DNA from: Myxococcales bacterium
Lineage (GTDB): Bacteria > Myxococcota > Polyangia > Polyangiales > Polyangiaceae
NCBI GenBank assembly: GCA_020430865.1
Contig: JAGQIY010000226.1
Span: 1 to 9,392, forward strand
Direction of reading: 5' to 3'
DNA length: 9,392 nucleotides
This document shows positions 1 through 6,654 of the stretch, in pieces. Below the pieces are notes generated by a model that saw nothing but the letters and a program-made list of their open reading frames with translations, was not told the DNA's origin and did no database searches. A program made the translations under genes and the position numbers. Each line of letters begins with the position of its first letter. Position 1 is the first letter of the stretch.

Positions 1-58
1 CTGCTGCAATCAGCGCTTTGTCTCGATAGGCGTGATCGAGGTGGAAAGCCTTGGCTGA
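1..58 (+). CDS. Possible C-terminal end of an upstream gene (partial)
   Basis: From base 2 a frame reads CCNQRFVSIGVIEVESLG and stops at the TGA at 56-58. Nothing in these 18 residues identifies a family. The frame is the same one used by the Cys-rich protein that follows, so this piece could be the tail of a separate upstream gene, or the upstream half of one gene broken by an in-frame TGA. The sequence to the left of the window would decide. Confidence 0.2.
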   Translation, partial: CCNQRFVSIGVIEVESLG

Positions 59-106
59 CTAGCCTGCAACGGAGGTCTGGTCGGAGCAGGCGCCTGCGGC
101 AGGACT

Positions 107-160
107 GGCGGCTTCGGCGGTCAGGGCGGCTTCGGCGGTGCGGGCGGCTTCGGCGGTGCG
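107..160 (+). repeat. Three tandem 18-bp repeats coding for Gly/Phe-rich sequence
   Basis: Three consecutive 18-bp units start at 107, 125 and 143. Units two and three are identical and the first differs only in its last three bases. Read in the frame of the downstream Cys-rich protein they give GGFGGQ, GGFGGA, GGFGGA. A unit length divisible by three, in the same frame as the Cys-rich domain, argues that this stretch is or was translated as a flexible spacer, and that it can change length by slippage without shifting the frame. Confidence 0.75.
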
Positions 161-175
161 GCGGGAGCTGGCGCC

Positions 176-472
176 GTGGGCGGCAGCGGCGGCAGCGGTG
201 GGGTGGAGGCGTGCATCGATCTCGCGACCGACGAGTGTGGGGTGTGCAGCTGCGTCTCCTGCTACGACCAGCTCGATACGTGTATCCAGGACACCGGCTG
301 CACCGACATCATCGACTGCGTGCAGACCACGGGGTGCTCCGGGTTCCAGTGCTACCAGCCGGGCGCGTGTCGCGCGGTGATCGACGCCAACGGCGGGCTC
401 TTCGGGTCCTCGCTGAACCGCGTGGTCCAGCTGACCAACTGTTTGAATCAGAGCGGCTGTCCGTGTAACTGA
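176..472 (+). CDS. Cys-rich secreted-type protein, N-terminus uncertain
   Basis: The product is a small protein of unknown function. The Gly/Ser stretch at its start is followed by a compact domain with 14 Cys in about 85 residues (for example CGVCSCVSC, and ending CPCN), so up to seven disulfides are possible. That composition fits a protein folded outside the cytoplasm, and similar Cys-rich domains after Gly spacers are common in myxobacteria. The GTG at 176 has a GGGAG eight bases upstream but gives no signal peptide. The frame is open back to 59, where it reads LACNGG (lipobox-like) and then the 18-bp Gly repeats, but there is no ATG, GTG or TTG between the TGA at 56-58 and base 176. The true N-terminus may therefore be lost, frameshifted, or interrupted by that TGA. 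The gene ends 24 bases before a strong hairpin. The coding frame is well supported by the Cys pattern; the start is not. Confidence 0.6.
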   Translation: MGGSGGSGGVEACIDLATDECGVCSCVSCYDQLDTCIQDTGCTDIIDCVQTTGCSGFQCYQPGACRAVIDANGGLFGSSLNRVVQLTNCLNQSGCPCN

Positions 473-496
473 GTCGTCCCGCACGTACGAAAAGGC

Positions 497-534
497 GAGA
501 GCCTGAATCCGGGAGGAATCGGATTCAGGCTCTC
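497..534. terminator. Hairpin terminator between convergent genes
   Basis: GAGAGCCTGAATCC (497-510) pairs perfectly with GGATTCAGGCTCTC (521-534). The stem can extend by one G-C and one G-U pair into the loop, leaving about six unpaired bases. It lies between the stop at 472 on the + strand and the stop at 561 on the - strand. Read on the - strand, the stem is followed within three bases by TTTT (490-493), which makes it a good rho-independent terminator for the cytochrome gene. On the + strand there is no T-run, so termination of the Cys-rich gene there is less certain. Confidence 0.8.
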
Positions 535-560
535 TGACTGCATTGGACCTGGCGTTCTCG

Positions 561-3143
561 CTACTGGAATGCCGTCGGGCAGCCTTCGAAGCCGAACGGG
601 ATCGGCTGCTCCGCCGTGCTGGCGTCGATGCTCAGCAGGAACTGGATCAGGTCTTCACGGTCCTGAGCGGCGTTGCTGCCCGTGAGGAACGCCGCGTTGA
701 CAGCACGGTAGTGCGCCTCCCAGGTCGTTCCGGTGAACAGCTCTTCCAGGTTCTTCGCGCCGCCATGATGGAGGAACGGAGCGCCCAGGCTCAAGCCGTA
801 GAGCGCCGGGATGTTGTACCCTCCAGCGCCCTGCGCTCGCGTCGTGCCGTTGGCGCGCACCTCGAGCTCGGCCGTGGCATTCGCATCACCAGGGACGCCA
901 AACGTGCCGACCTTGCGGATGACGCAGGCGACTTGGTTTGGAGCCTGGGCGTCCGCGACCAGGTCTGAGCTGGCGTTCTGCACGCTCAGCTGCGCGTCGC
1001 CGCTGTGATCCGTCCAGGTGGATGGCCAGGCTGGCGGCGCGGTGAAGATCGAGGTGCCGAGGGCCGTGTTGGTCGCCGTGGATGGAGTGTAGAACCGTCG
1101 GGAAACGGTCCAGCCCTTTCCGCCGTGACAGCTCACACAGCCGCCGTTGCTGTTGGTGCCCTCGATGAACTCACCGAAGAGCGTCGCGCCTCGCGCGACC
1201 GCTTGCGCATCCAGCAGCTTGCGTCCCGCGGGCGGACGGAGCTGCTGAGCCCAGGCTTCGATGGCGTCGAAGTCGTCGGTGCCGCAGTTCTCGGGCGCGT
1301 CCTGGAACTCCTTGGCGGGCTTGCCGTTCACGCCCTTCACGCCGTCACCCAGGTCGACTGGCTTGAGCGCGCCGGTGCAGTCGGTCGCCCCTGCTCCGGT
1401 GTCCGGCTCCTGAATGGCACCAGCGCCACCCTGAATGCCGACCGTGTTGCGGTTGAAGTCGTGCATCTCGTCGAACACCGCGGTGTGGTTGAAGATGCGT
1501 TGCTTCTGCACGCCCCCGGGGCTGTGGGAGTAGGAGCCTGCCAGCGAGATCGACTTGCGTGGGCCCGCCGCGAAGCGCCACACGACGTTGTCGCTGAGTC
1601 CTCCAGGGTGACACGACGCGCAGCTCGACCAGGCGTTGTCGGACCAGCGCGCGCGCCCGGTGAAGAAGAAGCGCTTGCCGGCTTCCACCTGCTGCTCGTT
1701 GGGGTTGGTCGGCAGGTCGCAGGATTTGACCGTCGCTGCGAGGGTCTGGGTCGTGAAGTCCATCACGCCGAGCGAGCGGCTCACCCAGCAGTTCACCCAC
1801 GCCTTGGGGCTGGCGTGGCCGGCCACGATGCCCGTCGGGTTCTTGCAGCCGCCCGGGCCCGTCGCGGGCGCTGGGAGGACGTCCATCTGGCGCACGCCGT
1901 TCGGGTGTCCAACGGTGACCGCTGGACCGAAGCCCACGCGCTGGATGACGTCGGCGCCACGTGAGGCCACGTAGGCGACGTCGGGCGCGATGAAGTCAAC
2001 GTCAACGATATCCGCAAGGAACAAGACAGGGTTGCTTCCGGCGTCGGTCTTCACCGCGCGAGCGAGGTTGACGGTGTGATTCGTGTCGACGGTGCGGTCG
2101 CTGATGTTCGCCGCGTAGATCACCGGCTGCACGTTGCCGTTGGAGGTCGGTGGTCCCGCCGGGGAGACGGAAGTGCTGGTGATGTACAGCTTGTCGCCCT
2201 GAACATTCACGGACGAGAGCTGGTTGGGGGAGGTCATCGCGGTGCCGGCGCCGGGAGTGCTCTTGGGCTCGAAGCCAGAGTCCACCGGTTGAAACACCAC
2301 GTCTTGCCCCGAGGCAGCACGGTCGCTCACGTTGAAGAAGCGCACGCGACCCTGACGGCTCGCGTCGGTCCCTTCGACACCAATCGACTCACCGAAGAAC
2401 TCGGGTACCACGAGCAGCTCGTCGTCGTCGTCGCCGTCGAGGTCGTTGGTCACCGCGAGCGCGAAGGGCGTGTCCACGTCGGTGATGCGGTCGACCACGG
2501 TCATCGTCGTGGTGTCGATCACGGCCACGCTGCCTTCGGCGTGCTCAGCCACGAACAACAGCTTGCCCGAGGGTGACAGCGCGAGGCCGGTGGGCTCCGA
2601 GCCGACGTCGACCGGCGTCGCAGCCGTGGGACTCGAGCCGTCGATGCCGTCCACGCGCACCACCGTAGCGTCCGCCCGATTGGCGACGAAGACGCTGGTG
2701 TCGTTGGGATGAATCACGACACTCGAGGGTTCGGCCCCGGTCGGGACGCTGGCGCGCAGCGTGTTGCTGGCGGTATCGAAGATGCTGATTCCGCCACAGT
2801 CCTGGTTGGCCATCACCACCGTCGCGTCGTCGCTCGTCAGCGCCACCGTGCTGGAGCGCGATGCGCGAGGCAGCTCGACACCGGAGCCTCCGCCAGTCCC
2901 CCCTGCGCCGGCGTTGCCCGCCGCGCCGCCGTTGCCCGCTGCGCCACCCACCGCGCCGGTTCCAGCGTCGCCGCCGTTGCCCGCCGCGTTCCCAGCGCTG
3001 CCGCCATCACCGGCGCTGCCAGCGGCGCCGCCAGCGGCACCGTTGCCCCCATTGCCACCACCTCCGTCGTCGCTACCGCACGCAGCGAGCAGCAGACCCA
3101 CCGCGCAGGCGCCTATCAGGGTCGTCGAAGCCAAACGTCTCAT
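561..3143 (-). CDS. Beta-propeller / di-heme cytochrome c peroxidase-like lipoprotein
   Basis: This 860-residue lipoprotein probably acts in redox chemistry or electron transfer at the cell envelope. Residues 1-22 form a signal peptide ending in the lipobox LAAC (Cys22). Residues 27-88 are a Gly/Ala/Asn spacer. Residues about 95-480 look like a YVTN/YncE-type beta-propeller, with repeated strands such as TVVMANQD, SVFVANRAD, LLFVAEHAEGSVAVID and VAYVASRGADVI. Two c-type heme motifs follow, CASCH (508-512) and CVSCH (669-673). The segment GAPFLHHGGAKNLEELF near residues 788-804 resembles the conserved C-terminal part of the CcpA/MauG family. The substrate cannot be read from the sequence. The ATG at 3143 is preceded by GGAGGAA three bases upstream, a strong ribosome site. 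The gene is divergent from the HxH lipoprotein across a palindrome-rich region and ends at a hairpin terminator. Peroxidase activity itself is inference: many relatives are oxidases or electron carriers. Confidence 0.85.
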   Translation of the reverse strand: MRRLASTTLIGACAVGLLLAACGSDDGGGGNGGNGAAGGAAGSAGDGGSAGNAAGNGGDAGTGAVGGAAGNGGAAGNAGAGGTGGGSGVELPRASRSSTVALTSDDATVVMANQDCGGISIFDTASNTLRASVPTGAEPSSVVIHPNDTSVFVANRADATVVRVDGIDGSSPTAATPVDVGSEPTGLALSPSGKLLFVAEHAEGSVAVIDTTTMTVVDRITDVDTPFALAVTNDLDGDDDDELLVVPEFFGESIGVEGTDASRQGRVRFFNVSDRAASGQDVVFQPVDSGFEPKSTPGAGTAMTSPNQLSSVNVQGDKLYITSTSVSPAGPPTSNGNVQPVIYAANISDRTVDTNHTVNLARAVKTDAGSNPVLFLADIVDVDFIAPDVAYVASRGADVIQRVGFGPAVTVGHPNGVRQMDVLPAPATGPGGCKNPTGIVAGHASPKAWVNCWVSRSLGVMDFTTQTLAATVKSCDLPTNPNEQQVEAGKRFFFTGRARWSDNAWSSCASCHPGGLSDNVVWRFAAGPRKSISLAGSYSHSPGGVQKQRIFNHTAVFDEMHDFNRNTVGIQGGAGAIQEPDTGAGATDCTGALKPVDLGDGVKGVNGKPAKEFQDAPENCGTDDFDAIEAWAQQLRPPAGRKLLDAQAVARGATLFGEFIEGTNSNGGCVSCHGGKGWTVSRRFYTPSTATNTALGTSIFTAPPAWPSTWTDHSGDAQLSVQNASSDLVADAQAPNQVACVIRKVGTFGVPGDANATAELEVRANGTTRAQGAGGYNIPALYGLSLGAPFLHHGGAKNLEELFTGTTWEAHYRAVNAAFLTGSNAAQDREDLIQFLLSIDASTAEQPIPFGFEGCPTAFQ
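2880..3065 (-). repeat. Low-complexity DNA coding for the Gly/Ala/Asn spacer
   Basis: This stretch codes for residues 27-88 of the cytochrome lipoprotein, nearly all Gly, Ala, Asn, Ser, Asp and Thr, with recurring AGNGG- and GNAG-type units. It lies immediately after the lipidated Cys and its short GSDD segment and should act as a flexible tether. Related sequence also codes for the spacer of the divergent lipoprotein (residues about 36-84 there). Short repeated units make the length likely to vary between strains. Confidence 0.7.
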
Positions 3144-3212
3144 GATTCCTCCAGGTCAAAGGGGCCAACGAAGCCGGGCTGCACGCGCAGCGCAGGCCTC
3201 GCACCCGCTCTA

Positions 3213-3349
3213 CAAGTGCAACCCAGGGCGCTGGAGGGCGAGTTAACCCGGGTTAATCCTCGAGGGGACGACCCCGAGCTGCCGAGGGACGATTAACTCG
3301 CCTTAACTCGCGGTGCGTTCGGCGGAGACCCAAGCTGCACTTGCACTTG
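3213..3349. repeat. TTGCACTTG inverted pair flanking the operator array
   Basis: CAAGTGCAA at 3213-3221 and TTGCACTTG at 3341-3349 are an exact 9-bp inverted pair on either side of the GAGTTAA array. The right copy overlaps another TGCACT unit (3336-3341). Each copy therefore points the same way relative to its own gene. They could be promoter elements or binding sites used by both genes, but no clear -10 element follows at 16-18 bp on either side, so the role is open. Confidence 0.35.
3240..3309. promoter_or_regulatory. Paired inverted operator-like sites in the divergent intergenic region
   Basis: GAGTTAACCCGGGTTAAT (3240-3257) and ATTAACTCGCCTTAACTC (3292-3309) form an inverted repeat that matches at 15 of 18 positions. 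Each arm is itself two direct half-sites with the same 10-bp step: GAGTTAA at 3240 and GGGTTAA at 3250, then TTAACTC at 3293 and 3303. The left arm also contains the perfect palindrome TTAACCCGGGTTAA (3243-3256). The arm centres are 52 bp apart, close to five helical turns, so all half-sites should face the same side of the DNA. The array lies about 97 bp upstream of the cytochrome gene and 71 bp upstream of the HxH lipoprotein. Direct half-sites one turn apart suit a tandem-binding activator such as an OmpR/PhoB-type response regulator, but the protein is unknown. Confidence 0.6.
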
Positions 3350-3379
3350 GTCGGGAACACCGACGGCTTGGAGGCTCTG

Positions 3380-3856
3380 ATGAAGATGACCCGTGGACAG
3401 TTCTTGAGGATCTTGGAAGCTGGCGCGCTGGCGGCAGGCTCGATGGCGTTGGGCACCGGCCTCGCGGGGTGCGGCGACGACGGCTCCGATGATGGCGCTG
3501 GTGGCGCAGGAAACGGCGGCAGCGGCGGCTCGGGCAATGGCGGCTCGGGTAACGGCGGCGCCGCAGGGAACGCAACCGGAGGTTCCGCAGGGAATAATAC
3601 AGCGGGCACCGGCGGAGGCGGTGGGGCCAGCTGTGAAGCGAGCATCGTCGGCAATCATGGACACGAACTGGTGGTGACGGCAGCGGACGTCGAAGCTGGC
3701 GTGGACAAGACCTACGACATCACCGGCGTGGCGCTCCACAGCCACAGCGTGACGGTGACCGCCGCAGATTTCGCGACACTCGCCGGGGGAGGCAGCGTGA
3801 CCATCACCTCCAGCGATGGTGCCGCGCACAATCACAGCGTCAGCGTCACCTGCTGA
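3380..3856 (+). CDS. Small lipoprotein with three HxH motifs in tandem repeats
   Basis: This 158-residue protein probably binds metal in the cell envelope; the function is not established. Residues 1-31 are a signal peptide ending in LAGC (Cys31), and it opens with TRGQFLRILEAG, which resembles a Tat motif with the second Arg replaced by Gly. Residues about 36-84 are a Gly/Asn/Ser spacer. The folded part (85-158) carries HGH (93-95), HSH (120-122) and HNH (150-152), each followed by a short VxVT-like strand, twice with TAAD. It therefore looks like two and a half copies of a 27-30 residue unit. Cys85 and Cys158 bracket the domain and could form a disulfide. The ATG at 3380 is chosen over the ATG at 3341 because GGAGG lies five bases upstream and because the signal peptide then starts cleanly. 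The gene shares its upstream region with the cytochrome lipoprotein, and its stop is three bases from the stop of the regulator gene. Confidence 0.8.
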   Translation: MKMTRGQFLRILEAGALAAGSMALGTGLAGCGDDGSDDGAGGAGNGGSGGSGNGGSGNGGAAGNATGGSAGNNTAGTGGGGGASCEASIVGNHGHELVVTAADVEAGVDKTYDITGVALHSHSVTVTAADFATLAGGGSVTITSSDGAAHNHSVSVTC

Positions 3857-3859
3857 ACC

Positions 3860-6622
3860 TCACATCTCGATCCGCGCGGGAACGCCTGGGTCGAGATGGT
3901 AGCCTTGCTCGTCTCGCAACAGGAGCTCACGCAGCCCCAGCTTGCGCAGCGTCGAGAGCGCAACCTTCAGGCGGTTCTGTGCGGCAAACGGCGTCATCCG
4001 TTCACCGGGCCAGCCCGCCTCGATCAGCTGGTCCTGAGTCAGCGAAACGCCAGGCTGCGTGAACCGTGCTTCGATCAGCGCGAGCACGATGCGCCGCAGA
4101 GGTTGGCGCGCCGAGAGGTCCACCTGCTGGTCGCCGGGTAGATCCAGGAGTCCACTCGCCCCCCGAAAGATCACCGCGTCATGGCTCAAGCTCAGCTGCA
4201 ACAACCGCAGCGCAAAACGCGCGTCGTCGGACTGGCTCAGGACGGCTTCCCGCGCTGGGGCGAGAGCGCTCGCCAGGCGCGCGTCCGCGGACTCGCGCAG
4301 CGCGACCTGCTCCTTGGGCGACGCTCCCTGTGCCAGCGCGAGGTCGAGGTGAGCGCGATGCAGCTCCAGGGCGAGCAAGAGCCCGGCGTCGCCCAGGGGC
4401 AGGAGCACCTCGGAGGCACCTTCGAGCGCCTCTCGCGCTGCCTCGAGGCGGCCTTGCTCTGCCTCCAGGGCGCCGAGCGCAGCGCTGAACACGCCTTCCT
4501 GGCGCCGATCGCCGATTCCGCGCAGAATCAGCAGGCTGCTCTTGTAGTGCTCGCGCGCCTGGTCGACCGCCTCGGCGTCGCCGAGCTGACGCGCGCGCTC
4601 ATGCAGCAACGCGCCGAAATAGCCGAGCAGGTGCCCCTCCAGGAGCAGGGAGCCGGCGCGCCTGACGGCCCGCAGCGCCCGCCTGAAGTGCTTGGCCGCG
4701 GACTCGAAGTGACCGAGCTCCTGCTCCAGGATCCCGAGATTGCCCTCGATGATGCCGACCAGCGTGCCGTCGCTGAGGCTCTCGGCGTCGTGGGTGCGAT
4801 GCAGGTCCAGAGCGCGCTGAAAGTACTCCCGCGCCTCGTCGAAGCGGCGCTGCTGGAGACGCAGCGTGCCCAGATCGCGGCACAAGCTGGCCTCCAGGGC
4901 GTGCGCTCCGGCGCCCTTGGCGAGCACCAGTGCGGCGTCGTAGCCGGCGAAGGCCTCGTCGAGTCGCCCCTGGCTATGTCGCAACAGGCCAAGACCAGCC
5001 AGGGCTCGCGACTGGGCGCCGCGGTGGGTCGGCGACAACAGCGCGAGGGCGCTGTTGAACGCCAGCTCCGCAGCCTCGAGGTTACCCGAGGCTTGCTCCA
5101 GCACGCCGAGCTCCGTCTTCAGGTCGGCCAAGAGCTGTGGATCCTGCGTTTCCGCAAGGCGAGCGATGGCGCTCTGGAGTCCCTCTCGCGCCTCTGCCAT
5201 GCGGCCCAGCCGCTGCAGCATGCGAGCGCGCTCCAGCTCCGCGCGAGCGACGAGCGCAGGCGGTGCCGACGTATACGAAGCGTGATGGATGGCCGCCTCG
5301 ATCAACGCGAGGTAGCGCGCTGGCGGCCCGCGCCGGGAGAGCACCGCGCCGGCGCCGAGCGCCAAGTACAGCCGCTGCTGGATGTCCGCGCTGGAGGTGC
5401 TCGTGATCAGCGTCTCGCCAGCCAGCAAGATGTTGTCCAGCTCCGACGCGAGCCACTCCAGCGCCACGAAGTCCTCGGCCTTGGCGCCCAGCCGTTCGCT
5501 GTTGCCCTCGAGCTCTCGCAGACGCTCGCCGCAGGCGGTGGTGAAGAACTGAGCGTGGCGGCGCGTCGTGGCGCCGCCGTCCTTCAGCTTCTCGGCGGCG
5601 TAAGCGCGGACGCTCTCGAAGAGCACGAAGCGCGTCGAGAGCTGGCGATCGCTGCGCGTGGTGGTGCGGATCAGCGACTTCTCACACAGGCTCTGCAGGA
5701 CGTCCAGGGCGTGCGTCGAGGTGCCGAGGTCCGCCCCAGCAACACCCTCGAAGGCCTCCAAGCTGAACCCGCCCCGAAACACCGAGGCCGCGCTCAGGGC
5801 CGCTTGCTCCTCCTCCTTCAGCGCCTCCCAGGACCAGTCCAGCGCCGCGCGCAGCGTCGCGCGTCTTCGCGTGGAATCGCTCGCTGGACCGCTGCGACTC
5901 AGGAGGTCGAGTCGCTGCCCGAGGCGGGAGAGCAGCTGCGCAGGGTCCATCACACCGAGGCGAGCCGCCGCGAGCTCGATCGCGAGCGGGAGACCATCGA
6001 GCTCGCGCACGAGCCGGGCGAGGGTGCTTGCGTTCCCGCTGGTGAGCCGCAAGCGCGGAGCGCGATCGAGCAAGAGCTGTACCGCCTCGGCGTCGGCTGC
6101 GGATTCGACGTCGACGTCCTCTTCTGGCAGGGGCAGGGGAGCGAGCTCCAGCACGCTCTCGCCCTCGAGCCTCAGTCGTTCCCGCGAGGTAACGAGGAGC
6201 TGGAGAGCGGGCGCAGCGGCCAGCCAGCGTTGCAGCGCGTCTCCCGCCTGGTTCAGCAGCTGCTCGAAGTTGTCGAGCACGCACAGGCTCGGTCCCCGCG
6301 CCGCGAACGCGCGCCCAAGGTGATCGACCAGGTCGGTGTCGTCGCTGAACAGCACTCCGAGGCGCGAACCGAGCGTGCCACAAGCGTCGGCCAGCGTGTC
6401 GGCGCTCGAGAGATCGACGAACAGGGCCTGCGGGAGCTGCTCGGCGTAGCGCAGCGCAAGTCGCGTCTTGCCGATGCCTGGCGCACCCACCAGAGTCAGC
6501 AAGCGCTGCCCGGCGCCAAAGCATCGCGCGAGCTCCGCGAGCTCCGCACTTCGCCCCACGAAGCTCGAGCCATCCAGTGGCAGCTGGCTCTCTGGGGGCA
6601 GATCCGAATCCGCGGCGACCAT
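3860..6622 (-). CDS. STAND/NB-ARC-type ATPase regulator with TPRs and C-terminal winged helix
   Basis: This is a signal-responsive transcription regulator of about 920 residues, expected in the cytoplasm. Numbered from the start at 6622, FVGR (21-24) opens the ATPase domain; the P-loop is GAPGIGKT (46-53), the Walker B CVLDNFEQLL (114-123), a sensor TSRERLRLEGE (from 145), and GLPLAIELAAARL (210-222) is the typical NB-ARC/AfsR-like segment. About seven TPR units cover residues 460-750, with signatures such as GRLDEAFAGYDAAL and RRFDEAREYFQRAL. The end (about 840-913) reads like an OmpR/SARP-type winged helix, including QDQLIEAGWPGERM, LSTLRKLGL and DEQGYHLDP. In this family, ligand binding at the repeats is thought to release the ATPase and oligomerise the protein; the signal here is unknown. 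The ATG at 6622 avoids overlap with the divergent gene; the ATG at 6685 would add 21 residues. Neither start has a well-spaced ribosome site (a GGAGGA sits 17 bases before 6622). Confidence 0.85.
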   Translation of the reverse strand: MVAADSDLPPESQLPLDGSSFVGRSAELAELARCFGAGQRLLTLVGAPGIGKTRLALRYAEQLPQALFVDLSSADTLADACGTLGSRLGVLFSDDTDLVDHLGRAFAARGPSLCVLDNFEQLLNQAGDALQRWLAAAPALQLLVTSRERLRLEGESVLELAPLPLPEEDVDVESAADAEAVQLLLDRAPRLRLTSGNASTLARLVRELDGLPLAIELAAARLGVMDPAQLLSRLGQRLDLLSRSGPASDSTRRRATLRAALDWSWEALKEEEQAALSAASVFRGGFSLEAFEGVAGADLGTSTHALDVLQSLCEKSLIRTTTRSDRQLSTRFVLFESVRAYAAEKLKDGGATTRRHAQFFTTACGERLRELEGNSERLGAKAEDFVALEWLASELDNILLAGETLITSTSSADIQQRLYLALGAGAVLSRRGPPARYLALIEAAIHHASYTSAPPALVARAELERARMLQRLGRMAEAREGLQSAIARLAETQDPQLLADLKTELGVLEQASGNLEAAELAFNSALALLSPTHRGAQSRALAGLGLLRHSQGRLDEAFAGYDAALVLAKGAGAHALEASLCRDLGTLRLQQRRFDEAREYFQRALDLHRTHDAESLSDGTLVGIIEGNLGILEQELGHFESAAKHFRRALRAVRRAGSLLLEGHLLGYFGALLHERARQLGDAEAVDQAREHYKSSLLILRGIGDRRQEGVFSAALGALEAEQGRLEAAREALEGASEVLLPLGDAGLLLALELHRAHLDLALAQGASPKEQVALRESADARLASALAPAREAVLSQSDDARFALRLLQLSLSHDAVIFRGASGLLDLPGDQQVDLSARQPLRRIVLALIEARFTQPGVSLTQDQLIEAGWPGERMTPFAAQNRLKVALSTLRKLGLRELLLRDEQGYHLDPGVPARIEM

Positions 6623-6654
6623 CGACGCGGGAGACTGTATCCTCCGAGGGCCCA

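Noticed and set aside
1005..1964. 319-codon open frame on the + strand
   Set aside because: Antisense to the propeller/cytochrome gene, no recognisable motif, Arg/Val/Ala-rich as expected of a shadow frame.
3259..3278. Hairpin CTCGAGGGG-ACGA-CCCCGAG between the operator arms
   Set aside because: The stem needs a bulge and is short for such GC-rich DNA; it may contribute to the operator but cannot be called alone.
3354..3380. ECF-sigma-like promoter, GGAAC followed 17 bases later by TCTGA
   Set aside because: The TCTGA overlaps the ATG at 3380, so transcription would begin inside the gene, after a well-supported ribosome site.
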